The notes beneath the pieces were generated by a model. The model was given only the letters and a program-made list of their open reading frames with translations. It made no database searches and had not been told where the DNA came from. From Thunnus maccoyii (Eukaryota; Chordata; Actinopteri; Scombriformes; Scombridae): a stretch of 64,000 nucleotides of DNA. The DNA lies in assembly GCF_910596095.1 (NCBI RefSeq), contig NC_056540.1, forward strand, positions 9,231,001 through 9,295,000, written 5' to 3'. Made by a program: the position numbers and the translations under genes. This document shows, piece by piece, positions 8,836 through 26,995 of this stretch (its first letter is position 1; every line of letters starts with the position of its first letter).

Positions 8836-11602
8836 ATGAACTCAACCAACGTAAGCTGTGAAGAAGATGATCTACATAAATACCAACACTATGTGTATGC
8901 AGTGGTGTACAGCGTGATCCTAGCGCCAGGCCTGCTGGGTAACGTGCTGGCGCTGTGGGTGTTCAGGGTTTATATCAAAGAAACCAAGAAGGCTGTGGTG
9001 TTCATGATGAATCTGGCTATGGCCGACCTGCTGCAGGTAAGAATCTCTCTACGTCTCTTATATATATGATTATTTTCTTAGGTTTTTGTTTATCTCATAC
9101 ATCAGTCTGTCTGTTGTCACATCTCATTTAATATAATTTGACTAGGGATAAGTTTTTATCATGTTAAGATAAATCCTTTGGGTGAATGGAAAGGCTGCAA
9201 GTAATGATAATTTTCATTAATGATTAATTTACAAGGGTTAGAGTTATTATTAATTGTATCAATTATTTTTTTTCAATTAAGAGTTTAATTGGTAAAACTT
9301 AAACACATAAACCCCCCTGTTTAGCATGTATAAACAGTGTATAACACTTAGTAGATTGTTTATAATCCACTATAATGTAGTTGTAAATAGATTTATACAT
9401 TTTCAGTGTTTATTAATGTATTTGTCAATAATTAGAGCATCCATAACAGTTGAATGACTGAATGAATGACTGATAAATACAGAATAACATAGCTATTATG
9501 TACAATATATGAACAAACATACATGAAGAAATCTTAACTTGTATTTTAAAACATATATTAACTGTGTTTATATGTGTACAAATCAAGACATGTTGAGCTT
9601 GAAAGTTCATTCTTTTGTTTGACAAAAAAAAAAAAATCTTAAAGGACCAGTGTGTACAATTTAGTGGCATCTAGTGGTGAGATTGTAAATTACAACCAAA
9701 TTGGTGTAACATGGTGGTGCAACATAACGGCCTCCGTGGAAGAGGACCTGCTCCCTATGTAGATACAAAAGGCTCATTTTAAGGTAACGAAAACATGATT
9801 CTTATTTTCAGGTGATTATACAGTAATTAAAACATACTTATGAATATTATATTCCTTTTCTGCTGAGTCTGTTCTGCGAGATGCCACTAAATTCTACACA
9901 CTGCACCTTTAACTCAAGGTCCACTTACTTGATTTCTTGCAGGACTTTCAGGCAAATCTCAGGGCCTTCATTAGCAGATGGAGTGTACGTAGTTGTCATG
10001 GAGCATAATGAATACTACATTAATAAATACAATAAATCATAAGCACTTAATTAATAAATATAATTAATGGATATAACATATTTCATATTCATCCAATAAT
10101 TTATGACTAAATTATTATTTTTTATCCAATAATATTTTATATAACAATTTATTTGGGGATGACTGTTAAATTGTGTCAATCCCTTATTATTAATTTATAC
10201 ACCGTTTACAGGTGTTTCACGGGAGGAGTTATAATTGTGGAAAAATACATACATACATAAACCTTTAAAAATGTCCTCACCTTACAACTACTTTATAGTG
10301 TGTTATAGGGAAATTAAAATAAAGTTTTAACCTATTAAATATCAAAAATTCTGGAAGATGTCCATCACGCGTTCCAAGTTTTGGGTGATATCATCAAGTT
10401 GCTTGTTTTGTACAACCAACAGTTCAGACTGCAAAGGTTATTGAACTTGCAGTGATATAAAACATTTGAGAAGCTGGGCAAAAATGCATTCCAGTGTTCA
10501 GCTGTAGCTAACATGAGGCAACGGTGGTCTTAGTTATTCAAATCAAGTGGGTATCTACCACGATTTCAACAACATACTTGAAACAATGTGAACCAATCCT
10601 TTCAACAATTAACCAATGATGGTTGTTAACTACAGTAGATTGTTTCAGAAAAAAAGCGGATGCATTAACTGACCTGTTATCACAATAAGACAAAAATAAG
10701 AGGGTTTTGTTTGTTTCTTTTTCTTTTTTTTGTTTTTTGCTGTTGTTTGTTTGTAGTTGTACCACCATCTTGACACTCTTTGTTCCTCTCAGGTTCTCTC
10801 TCTGCCTCTGCGGATCTACTATTACCTGAACGGAGCCTGGCCCTTTGGTCAGTCTCTCTGCATGATCTGCTTCTACCTGAAGTACGTCAACATGTACGCC
10901 TCTATCTACTTCCTGGCGTGTGTCAGCGTGCGCCGCTGTGAGCTCATCATGCGACCACTGAGGTATAACTCATCCAGGAGAAAAGGAGACAACTTAATAT
11001 GTGGCCTCGGCTGGCTGTTGGTCTGCCTGGGCTGTCTACCATTCCCTCTGCTGAGGAATCCCAGCGATAAAACAAACCTTAACTCTAGTCATGGTAACCT
11101 CACCTCAGTGTGTTTCTCAGAGCTGCCCATGCAGGATATCAGTACCCCAGCAGCCTTGGCCCTCTTAATCATAGCTGAGCTGCTGGGCTTCATCATCCCG
11201 CTCATCCTGGTGATAGCCTGCACCTGCCTGACTGCTGGGAGCCTTAAGAAGTCAACAGTGGGGGCGGTTTCTGACCGAGGGGAGAAGCGTAGGGCGTTAA
11301 GGATGGTGCTAAGCTGTGCTGTGGTCTTCTTAGTGTGCTTTGCTCCTTACCATATCACTATGCCCCTGGACTTCATGGTCAAGGCCAACACTTTCAAAGA
11401 CTGCATCCTCAGGGACCTGATTCAAAGATCTCACCCTGTCACACTCTGCCTGGCCAGCCTGAACTGCTGCTTGGACCCACTCATGTACTATTTCACAACG
11501 GATGAATTCAAGCGGCGACTGAGCAAGCCAGAGATAACAGAGAGCATGACTTTCACCAGGCGTTTGTCCTGCATAGCTGGAGAGGACTTACAAGATGAGT
11601 AG
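8836..11602 (+). CDS. gpr174: GPR174 lysophosphatidylserine receptor
   Basis: Two coding exons, 8836-9036 and 10793-11602, joined in phase 0 (CTGCAG|GTAAGA ... CCTCTCAG|GTTCTC), give 336 residues; human GPR174 has 333. The joined region reads MADLLQ-VLSLPLRIYYYLN, very close to the human receptor. Visible features: two N-terminal N-glycosylation sequons (N2, N5), GN in TM1 (N36), TM3 disulphide Cys90, the K-Y-V-N-M-Y-A-S core of TM3 with VRR (113-115) in the DRY position, loop 2 Cys in TSVCFSELP, CFAPYH in TM6 and DPLMYY in TM7. The start is supported by an in-frame TAA at 8815-8817. GPR174 is a plasma-membrane class A receptor of lymphocytes that senses lysophosphatidylserine. It follows p2ry10 on the same strand, as expected of an old tandem duplicate. 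The coding intron is unusual compared with the single-exon human CDS. Confidence 0.93.
9639..9912. mobile_element. TTAA-flanked palindromic MITE in gpr174 intron
   Basis: The ends are inverted copies of each other: TTAAAGGACCAGTGTGTACA at the left, and the reverse of CACACTGCACCTTTAA at the right, each followed inward by a match to AATTTAGTGGCATCT. TTAA at both borders fits a TTAA target-site element. It has no coding capacity and is a common teleost repeat type. It sits inside the coding intron of gpr174. Confidence 0.75.
10335..10480 (+). mobile_element. hAT-like MITE internal fragment
   Basis: Contains TTGTACAACCAACAGTTCAG and AAAACATTTGAGAAGCTGG, matching the interior of the copy at 47357-47665 (TTGTTCAACCAACAGTCCA, ACATTTGAGAAGCTGGAAC). 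The ends are lost. It lies in the gpr174 intron. Confidence 0.55.
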
Positions 11603-11739
11603 ACTACAGTCATTCTCTCTAAACTCACCCACTAAACCCTGAGATGAAATCTATGCGTTCCTACAACAGAGGAAAACGTCATTTACATGTAAGACAGTAT
11701 GTGAGTTTCAAAATGGGAACTTTTTCTATTTATTTTTTC

Positions 11740-11745
11740 AATAAA
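11740..11745 (+). other. gpr174 polyadenylation signal
   Basis: AATAAA 138 bases after the gpr174 stop, followed by GTGTGTTTGCTCTTTC. It implies a short 3' UTR. Confidence 0.6.
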
Positions 11746-12035
11746 AGGTGTGTTTGCTCTTTCTAAATTTATATGGCCCTGGTGAAGAGTGAGCAGTTCC
11801 TGTTATGAGGGATGAACCTGCCATCAGTGCCAACATCTCTAATAGGCATCAGGAAATACAGAATACCGGAAAACCTCTGAAGCAGCCACAGTTTTCCACT
11901 AGAGACTCTCCAGTTTTATGACAAGCTCACAGCTTGCAGAGGATGATAAAAGCGTTAATGTTCCAAAGTGCTGTTTTCATTGGCGCTGTGATAATAAAGC
12001 AAACTGCAAAAATATTCAGTAGGTAAAGAAACAGC

Positions 12036-13386
12036 TTTATTCAACAACAAAGTGAGATTCGGTTCAATAGCTGCACACAACATTGTTTTTTTGTTGATCT
12101 AATCTTCTTAATCGTCTGTTAAAAAGCTGAGACAGAAACATTTTCACACGCTCACTTCCTGTCTGATTGTCTTTCTATGCAGGCATCACGTGGGAAAGCA
12201 TTGAAAATTATTTTGGAGGTTAGTTGGCAAAAGGTCTTTTTTTCCATACTTGAGGGTTTGCTGAAGTTTTTTTTTTTCTTTTACAAATATGTTCCTATAA
12301 CAATTTAAAATATCTAGGATTTTGCAAAACTTGTAGATTCTGAACCTACAGCAACTAAATGTCTCTGTAAAGATAATTTCATCACAGGACTACAAATTCA
12401 TTCATAAGAATTAAAAAAAAATCTGGCAGAAAGAACAAGTATTTTCAAGGTCAAATTTGGTGAAATTTCCCTTTAGCTTATACACTCCTTTTCCTTCATC
12501 GACCATCCTTCATGTTTATTATCACAAATGAGGTTTCTACACAAACACAAACACTGGTCATATAGGGTGCTAGACTGTTCACCATCAGGTTTGACACCAT
12601 TAATGACATAAAATCATCACACAGCAGGACAGCAGAGGCCTCTGGGAGCAGCAGGGCACTCTGGGAAATATCTACAAAATAGTGACTGAAAGCTCTGGGC
12701 TTGTGCATCTCTGGTACCATCCATAAAAGACAATGACAACCACGTTACATACTGCAACTGTACCGTACCGTACCATACATTTCCAGGGTGATTTGCGCTA
12801 TATCCTACTATAACACGTAGTTTCTCTCGTCAGCAGGAGACAAACCCTTTTAATGTCTGTTAAGAGTTGGAACAGCAGGCTGACACACAGACAGGTCTGA
12901 TATGAATGACTTCTCAGCATCACTAGGATATCCAGTAGAATGACTAACAATTCTCTCGTCTGTAGGTGACTGTATGTTGTAGCACAGTAACAACGATGAG
13001 ATCAGTCTGCAGGAAGCAACAGTAACAGAACAAAAAAACTAACATAAGAAATGAAACTTAGTAAATCCTTGGTTAACAGGCTGATGCAGGTTATTGGTAC
13101 AAGACTAGCTAGTGAATACTTGAGCAAGAGAGCTATGACATATGCAGGTTCAGGGAAATATAGCAGAGAAAGGGTTTATGCTAGAGTGCTGTAACTTAAA
13201 TTCACAATTAAATATCACTGGGGGGTTAAAAGCAGGGGAGGCAAAAACTGGAGTTAGAATTTTATACAAAAGTAACTTTCCGATAAAAGTTGTTCCCTCC
13301 TTCGCCTACTCCCACTCTCTCTTTCTTTTTTTCCGTCATTCTGGCTCTCTCCATTACTCTCTCTGACCTATGCTCATGCTTTCCCA
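12036..13386 (-). other. itm2a: itm2a 3' UTR with polyadenylation signal
   Basis: From the itm2a stop (13387-13389) the minus strand runs to TTTATT on the plus strand (AATAAA on the gene strand) at 12036-12041, giving a 3' UTR of about 1.35 kb. It contains no credible reading frame. The convergent gpr174 gene ends about 290 bases away, so the two transcripts meet tail to tail. Confidence 0.55.
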
Positions 13387-18977
<5,591 letters not shown>

Positions 18978-19064
18978 GTTGGAGTAGAAACGTCAGGTCG
19001 GGTTTCTTGTGCGGACAGAAAAAACGGGTGAGACTACCGGTGCTAGACTGCAGGCTCCGCGGTG

Positions 19065-19110
19065 TGTGTGTGTGACGCACTTTGCAACCTCGGCTTTAAT
19101 AGCGCTTCCG
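19065..19110 (-). promoter_or_regulatory. itm2a: possible itm2a core promoter
   Basis: On the gene strand CTATTAAAG (plus-strand positions 19094-19102) lies about 120 bases upstream of the start codon and could act as a TATA-like box, giving a leader of roughly 90 bases. A CCGGAAGC (ETS-like) site is just upstream. This rests on motif position only. Confidence 0.3.
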
Positions 19111-20900
19111 GTGGCTGGAGGAGATTAATAGGACATCCGAAACTGAAACGAAGTTCTCTGTATGTAACCTCAAAACACAACACGTATATAGACAGGGTGC
19201 TACTGGTTAGATTATGTTTTTCCTGGTTTGACACTGCCCGCAGAAACCACTTACACTCTCATTTATTGCACCGCTTGAGGGTTAATTTGTATCGCTTTGG
19301 CGCCATCTAGTGGCCGCAGTTGAAACTATCAACATGTTTCTTTTTCTAGAAAATGTTTCCCATCAGGAAAAATCAGCTTCTATTCATCAGACTGAATTTA
19401 ATACCACAAGACTTGAACTATTTACACTTTCAGTTACACTTTACCTGCTATGTGCTGTTCAATACATGACATACAAATGACTCAAACTTGCACTGACTGC
19501 ACAGTAATGACTTGGAAATAATATGCTGAGTGTATAATGTAGCCTATTCATCTCTATGAATATTCCAGTCTGTAAACTGACTCTAAATATATTCCCTCCT
19601 ACAGGCTGGGTATTACCTGCCAGCATGTGTGCCCACTCACACACACAGTACACAGCCTTCACTGCACTGTGTGGAAACACAGGCCAGTGCCAAGGCCGTA
19701 CAGTATGTCTGACACATATCCTCAGTCCTCTGGTCTGTGGTGGTCTTCTGCTTCCTCTGCTTTCACTCTCCTGACTCAGTAAGGCTTGTACATATAAGTA
19801 AATAAACACTTACTGCTGCACCGGCGCTCTACTTCAACGCAAATCTGTGGCATCTCTCCAGCCTTCTGCACTGCAACTGTACCATAAGCATCTCCTCAGT
19901 CTCACAAACACACACATAAGCACACCCGCACTCTGCGAGGCTATGATATTTCCTCTGTTAAACAGACAGATTGGACCGGTAATCACCACTGAAAGGCACA
20001 TAAACAGAGCAGCTGATTTCTGTACCTAACTCCCCCTCTGTGTACCCCCCCCACACAGACTCTCCCAGAAAACCCTAAGTGGTCCTGAAGGCTTGTTTAT
20101 GGGCTCGTCTTACGCTGTGTTTGATCTGAGAGCTTGCCCACACATGCATGCGTGGACACACACGCAGTGAGAGAGAGGCAGAGCCAGCATTAGCAGTAAT
20201 AGCTGAGATGATAAACAAAAGACTTAGATTTAATCCTGAGGGCTTCTCAGCATATCACACACAACAGAAGAAGAGAAAAAAGGCAGAGGAGGGAGCGGGG
20301 AGGCGACCACAGAGGGAAACAAGGGATGATTGGGGAGGCAGGTGGGGGTGAAATGGAGTGATTCAGGGGGAGAGTAAAGTGATGACTAGGAAAAACACAG
20401 AGAGAGAGTTACAGGGAGAGGCAGAGCAATCTGCAGTGTCTGATGCTTGAGTGAGTTTTCCGAGGAGCTGATTAACAGCAGATTAAACTCGCCGTCCGTC
20501 CAGTTTACTTCTCAAACTTTCTAACACGCCTGTTAGGTAGAATTTCTGTGCCTCTCAGAGTGAAAAGAGCAAAACATACACAAATGGACACTCATGTTTT
20601 TGTGCACACACACGCAGACATGCATAGGCAGTGGGTGTCATAATGGTGGACAGGCAGGCGTGTATGATGGAGTCTGAATGCTGGTGTTTCCCTGTGGTCT
20701 GCAGCAAACGTCCAGTAAAAGCAATGAAAATACACAGGCTACACGCATTTACGCATGCACATGTATGTACACAAACACACAGTCTTTGCCTGCTCTGTCA
20801 GCAAACTGTGAAAGTCTGCAGGGGCATGGCTGGCTTCATAAAGTGTGAGAAAAAATAAGCTCTCATGCATGACATCACCAACTTACAAGCCAACAAAATG
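19110..20900. other. intergenic upstream of itm2a; no gene seen
   Basis: Unique-looking DNA with short CA-rich pieces. Several short frames exist on both strands, but none shows domains, splice context or homology. Confidence 0.5.
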
Positions 20901-20903
20901 TGA

Positions 20904-20904
<1 letters not shown>

Positions 20905-20943
<39 letters not shown>

Positions 20944-21040
20944 CATAGATTTGTCATCAATTTCAATACCAGACATGTGAAGCCGCAAGTGACAAATGAC
21001 TTTGTCCCTTTCCCTGATCCCAAGACATACATACAACGCA

Positions 21041-21077
<37 letters not shown>

Positions 21078-21297
21078 ATTCCCATCACTTCAGAGGACAT
21101 TATATTGACTTACATTCATTTCCCTGGAGACTTACCCTACCCTTAACATAACCTTAAATTAACCTTAACTTTAAACCTAGTCTTCACCCTAAAACTGATG
21201 ATTTACGTTAAGGGGACTTGCTTTTTGTCCCCATAAGTGAGGCGAGTCCCCACAACATGAGGAATACCTGGTACACACACACACACACACACACACA
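20905..21297. repeat. (CA)n tracts and dispersed repeat, copy 2
   Basis: (CA)n at about 20908-20941, 21047-21072 and 21271-21297 surround a repeat copy (about 21073-21270) sharing CATTCATTTCCCTGGAGACT, GGGACTTGCTTTTTGTCCCC and CCCCACAACATGAGGAATAC with copies 1 and 3. It lacks the GACTGTGTAAACAGATTTA segment present in copy 1, probably by deletion between the repeated CCCCACAACATGA strings. Confidence 0.7.
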
Positions 21298-21458
21298 AAA
21301 CCCAAAAACTGCTATGGTAACAGCTGGCCACAGATTTGCGTTGAACCAAAAAGTTAGACACTGCTCAGTTCTTCATAACGTCACTGACATGTCTTCATGT
21401 GGACCCACCATAATCACCATGTGCCTCGAGTGGAGAACATTTAGTGGTCAGACACAGA

Positions 21459-21493
21459 GAGCGAGAGAGAGCGAGAGAGAGAGAGAGAGAGAG
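21459..21493. repeat. (GA)n microsatellite
   Basis: Near-perfect GA repeat with CG interruptions near its left end. A purine-rich tract continues to about 21530. Confidence 0.85.
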
Positions 21494-22534
21494 TGAGTAA
21501 AAGGAAATCATGGGAGAGAGAAAGAGAAGAGCAGATCTCATGGGTAGACATGTGGCTGAGGGCAGTGATGCTGCTTCAAAGCCATTTCAGACACCCCCAC
21601 CTCCCACCTCCCACCCCCAACACCACCACCACCAAAAAAAAATCAGCATGCATCACACTCTGATGATCCTTGCCCCACCACACACACACTTTTGGCAATC
21701 ACATATGGCTTTGAGACAAGGGTGACAAATGAGTCTTTCCTGTGAGTATCAGCTTCTAAAGCTACCTTCGCTCTCCCATAGCACCGCCTGTCTGCGTTTC
21801 TCGTACTCTTCATCCTCTCCGCTTGGCTAACCTCGGGGAAATGTAATAATTTCATGCTGAAGGAGCTCTGGTCGTGGTGGTGGTAGGGGAGGGATGTTAA
21901 AGCAAAGATCGGGATTAGTTTGAACCGGCTAATTGTAAGTTTGTGCATAAAGTCCTTTCTAAGCTTCAGCTTGGTTCTAACTACTAGCTAGTTTCAAACT
22001 TTACTATATTGTGTTGCATTAACACAGAGGTTAAGAGCATAACTTCCAAAATTAGCTACGGTTTTAGGGGGCGAACAATATATGAAACCTAACAGTCATT
22101 TATTGAGGCTAAAATAATTTTATATGACCATATTCAAGAAAAATGGGTCTTTTTACTAGACTTGTGACCTAATGTTGCTGCTTGACTGTCCATCTTGCAA
22201 AGATGTAGTGAAAAGAAAAGAAGGAGAATACGCTGGGATGAAAAGACTGAATGAGTGCAGGAGTGAAGGAGAGGACAAAAGTTAGGACAGGAAACAAGGA
22301 AAAAAGGTGGATCACACATGTACAGTATATGTGATGAAGGACAACTCAAGGTAAACCATTGGCGCAGGTAGAAAGGGAAGAGTGAAGGAATCATAAAGGA
22401 TGAAAGAGTTCAGAGGGATGGACGGATGGAAATGGACGGATGTCTGTTGTGTTCCTGAGAGTTAAACTCTGGGGAAATTACCTCATCATCAGGAGACTGC
22501 TCCAGAGCGCTATGCTTCGGCCATGTTGACTTAG

Positions 22535-22592
<58 letters not shown>

Positions 22593-22740
22593 TATACACA
22601 CACGCACACACCCTCTGCTGAATCGTAGCCAATAGCATCATAGTCTCGTCGAATCACTTCCAGATTAAGTGACGTCACCTCTGTCAGGTTCACAGGAGGA
22701 GCAGAAAGCACACACACACACACACACATGCACACACACA
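22535..22740. repeat. (CA)n microsatellites around a unique 95-bp island
   Basis: CA repeats at about 22537-22610 (compound with TA) and 22709-22740 enclose a non-repetitive island at about 22611-22705. The island contains GTGACGTCAC, a full CRE palindrome, and an open frame on the minus strand. Confidence 0.75.
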
Positions 22741-22749
22741 GCACCTTTC

Positions 22750-23930
22750 CACTGGAGGGCGAAACACTGATCTGTATTTTTCCTTCAATTATGACACAGA
22801 GGTCGTTTCAAGGCTTTTTAATCCTAGTTCCTTTATTGAACTCAGAGAGAAACTGTCCTCACATCATACAGTGCGGTAAAGCAGTGGACTGACAGACTTA
22901 AACTCTTATGGCTGAACGCCACAACGCTGCAGTCCTCCCTGGACTCTAAATGCCCCTAATAAGGTTTTAGTAGCCAACACATGTTAAAGAAGAAACGGAA
23001 AGGTCATTAGTTCATATCCCAAGATGAAAGGGAAAATATGGGGAAAGTGACACTTCTTTCTCTCTGCAACTACTGTTGAGGTGCCCTTGAGCAAAGCGCC
23101 TTACTACCAAATACCCTAAAGGACCATCTGTAGAGGACTGTGGCTGTAGTGAGCAGGTCCTAGATGTGAATGTGTGTCAGTGTGAAGCTGTTTATAACAA
23201 GAAGGCACCCACTGAATAAACCTCCTTCTATGCTGAACCAATCTTCATATGTTTCAATTCAATAGACATTTTTAAATCAATACTACAATTTGTTATTTAA
23301 GAGATTTAGAGTTGTTTATTGGCCAAAGATCTTTCACTACAAAAGTTTAACAAAAAACTATATGGTTTAATAACAACCCCATCACCCCTCCCCCCAGGCA
23401 AACAATGCCTCCAAAAATGAAATAGAACTATAAGTGGTGTTATTTAGAAGTAAAGACAAAGAGTCATATCATTACAATTTTGTTTAATGGTTTATATTTG
23501 AACTACACTCTTAGTTTTCTTTATTACAGGTTTTTAAGTTATAACTGTTGGCTTTATTAATGGTTAATTAAGGTTTTTGAGATCAGTAATAAACCAATAG
23601 ACAGGTAGGTTACAATGGAGAATTTTAACAACTGAAGGGATTTGCCGACATAAAAGTTCTTAAATTTCTTATTATTAATCCATAAAAAAAATCAATAATT
23701 TATTAACCATTTATAAAGCCAGTGATTACAACTTAAATCTTGTTCAACTGATGCCCTATTAGAAAGTGCTACAAATACATGAAGATTTATTTCCTTTAAA
23801 TCATTTCTTAAATGGATTTGAAGTGTATAAATATACAATATGACATATATATGTATTTTCATTTTTTTCCAGACAGATTTTCCATTGATTGTTGTTGATC
23901 GTTGTTTGTCATTTTCCTTATTTTTACAGT
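22750..23930. other. intergenic; no gene seen
   Basis: AT-rich DNA with short remnants resembling dispersed repeats, for example the CAGTGTGAAGCTGTTTATAA region near 23180. No coding feature is supported. Confidence 0.45.
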
Positions 23931-24066
23931 GTTCATATTACATGATCTTAGTTTTCACTGTTGTAAATGTATTTTCATTATTTTTTGTTTTGCCTTTTTG
24001 TAAAGCACTTTGTCATCTCTGAATTTACAGTTATAATAATAATGATAATCATATTAATTATTATTA
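23930..24066 (+). mobile_element. LINE 3' tail fragment
   Basis: Ends with TTTGTAAAGCACTTTGTCAT followed by an A/T tail of TAATAATAAT/ATTATTATTAT type, the usual 3' end of a teleost non-LTR retrotransposon. No reverse transcriptase frame remains. Confidence 0.5.
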
Positions 24067-24440
24067 TTATAAATAACCAAATTTGAGATCGTTGGAAGGT
24101 CAAACTAAATGTCATGAGATGTAAAATGTGAGCACCTCTGTGTAGTGCCACTGTGATGAATGTGTTTTCCTTTACAGGGCTGCATGATTTCATATGAACC
24201 ATGATACCTAAAAGCATCATTGTGTGTAGGTATAGTAATGTCGTGTGTCAGTGTGTGTGTGTGTGTTGGTGTGTGCATGCATGACCGTGGGGGAGGGTCA
24301 GAGGATATAAGAGTAAGCTGCTAAAATTGATGACATCCCCGACACCACCCCTGTTTCTCACCGTGTCAAAGTTCACCATGCAAGAAGGAAGACAAATGTG
24401 ATGTGATATACTGTGGATGAAAGTGATAGCCTGCCTGAGA

Positions 24441-24471
<31 letters not shown>

Positions 24472-24817
24472 CGTGTGTGTGTGTGTGTGTGATTGTCTGG
24501 AAGGACTTTCCTGCACTTCAGAAGTCTAAGCCCTGGTCAGGATGTAGTTATGGAGCGCTAATTTGAGAGCTGTCTGATTGCGGGCTTTCTGTGGGCCCCT
24601 ACCAAACACACACACACACACACACAGACACACACACACACACACACACATGCACACACACACGGACACTCTTTATCAGTCATTAATCTATCAGGTGCCA
24701 TTAACGGGGGAGGATGGGCTGATTGGAACCAGAGGGAGACAGAATGATGTCACACAAACACACTTCACTGCCAGAGCGCTCATGTGTCTCCTTGTCTCCC
24801 TTTCATCCTGATCATCA

Positions 24818-24852
<35 letters not shown>
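24441..24852. repeat. cluster of (GT)n/(CA)n microsatellites
   Basis: (GT)n at about 24444-24491, (CA)n at about 24606-24664 and again at about 24818-24851. A shorter GT-rich tract lies at 24247-24275. These generate the low-complexity frames in this area. Confidence 0.8.
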
Positions 24853-24853
<1 letters not shown>

Positions 24854-24859
24854 GCTTGT

Positions 24860-26990
24860 ACATATGACTGACATATAGACAGATAAAAGTGCAGAAGAAG
24901 TCCTTCGAGTAAAACACTTATTCATGCTCTTTCGCTCCTCTCCAACGTCTGAGCCACAGCAAATGAGGAAAAGTTATTGCCAACACCAGCTTCTATAAAA
25001 GTGGATCAGAGCCTGAAGAGAAGCCTGAAAAGCTTTGACTTTTGAAGAGTTTGGATACAACAATAATGAAAAAGTTATTGTGTATGAAGTTGTGCGCAAA
25101 TAAGTATGTATCTTTGGTGAATCCTTCCTTTAAAGGATAAAGGGATTGTTGTCTTCTGCTCCAGCATGTCGTTATTTTCCCACAACATGCATGGATTCAC
25201 TTTTACACTGCTGAATACACACGCTACGGGGCTATCTTTGGAGGACGAGCTATTGTTTAGCATTGACAGTAATCCTTTAAAGAGGTGCTGTGTTTCCAGG
25301 CTGAGAATGGATCTCTTTATTAACACTGACGGAGGTTCATTATCTATAAATACAGGCGGGAGCCACTAATAAATCATTTCTCATGGCCCTGATAGAGCAC
25401 TAACCACAAGGCATTAAGGCATCGTGAATGCAAACCACACGCTGGCAGGCGAGCTCTTTGCGTGTGTGTTTGTGTGTGTGTGAGTTACACCACGCTTTGG
25501 CAGGCAGGATGATGGGGCTAGAACTGCGCTTTTGACTGAAATAGCATGTTGTCTTTTGAGTTCCCGTTTCGGCAGCGTTTAAATTATAGTGTCTCTACGG
25601 GGCTGCAGAAAGTCTCTTGGGGTGGGAAAAAAGTCAGAAAAGAAAAAAAAATGTTTTTCTGTACATGTGAGGACAATCTGGATATGACAAAATAGAGCCT
25701 GAATGACTCTGATCTCTCTTCTACAGTGGTACAGTAGCAGTATTAATTAGTTACTACAGCTTCAAAATCAGAGTCAAAACCATTAACATGTGTGCAGATT
25801 GTCATGTCAACAGCTGTGGTGTCACAGTGTATCATTGATGATGGATTTCAGTGGAATTGCAAGAGGCCTGGATTAGGTTGTGTAATCTATTTGTAAATAC
25901 ATTTCTGAGGTTGTGTGTGAAGTCCTCCATGTGTTTACTTGCTAGTTTCAAACAAGTCATGTACTACATCGTGTTGAAACATTAAAACTTAAGAAATGTC
26001 TTAGCTAGTAAAGACTGTATTGCTGACCAATCAAAAGTAACAAACAGAAAGTCACTGTAGCATAACTTCCAAAAATGACAGTTTTATATATTAAAGTTAA
26101 CTTCAAATCCTTTGTAAATGTAGATATGACTTTTTGTGTCATGTTTTTTATGTTAGGTTTTATCTATATGTGCTTAAATGGAGACATGTGTGCTTCAGAG
26201 ATGAATGAGTGGAAAATGTGTGATTATATCAACCTAGCTGACATTATTTGGTCATTTAGCAAAACCTTTGCTGTAATTTGAGGTATTGTTTTATATTTGT
26301 GAAAGGTAACTTGAGGTCTCCCCAGTTCAACATCATTATTAAACCAGGTCACATGTGTTGACCATATTCCTTGTCTCTTTTGCTCTTCAATTTTCTCTTC
26401 AACATGGGTCATATATCGGCAAGCTAACATTAGCTTTGTTAGTCAGAAGTAAATATTAAGTGATATAATCTTTACTTAAAGTCGCTATAATCTATATTTT
26501 AAAACTAACAATGACAATGTGTGATGTAAGTAGCATCACTTGTAGTGATGAACTTACACAGAATTATCACTGGACTATGAAGCTCCTCTCAACTTATGTG
26601 GCTTTAAAGCGAGTTTGCTGTCTGGCCTGTGATTTCACTGTTTTGGTTCATTCCACTCTCATAGTGTTGTTTCTGGTCACAGCAGACAGCTGTTTTTTAG
26701 CAAAAAGGTAAAAAAAAATGCACTGTACACTACCCGCTTAGCACCAAACAGCACAGACACAAATAGCAACTACCTGGTGAACATTTAGCAGCTAAAGACC
26801 CAGATATTTCCCTCAGGAGTTGGCAGATAGTAAAAACAGAGCAAAAAGAGAGTGATTAATGGACTTACATTCACCAGGTGGGCAGAAACACAACTCTAAA
26901 TGAATGATAATGTTGCTCCATAATTGCTGAATGATGTGTAAATGATGCAACAAGTTTGCCATATCTTGCCATAACTTACAACGTTGTGTT
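24860..26990. other. intergenic; no gene seen
   Basis: AT-rich DNA without supported genes. Part of 25940-26100 (CTAGTTTCAAAC ... GCATAACTTCCAAAA) resembles 21990-22060, suggesting diverged copies of one repeat. Confidence 0.45.
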
Positions 26991-26995
26991 CAAAA

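Noticed and set aside
10618-10760. Possible RNA gene or pyrimidine-rich element in gpr174 intron
   Set aside because: It is the T-rich tract and simple sequence leading to the exon 2 acceptor; no cloverleaf or other RNA fold was apparent.
10757-10792. Twelve extra codons at the start of the second gpr174 exon
   Set aside because: They are intron sequence up to the CCTCTCAG acceptor; homology to GPR174 begins exactly at 10793.
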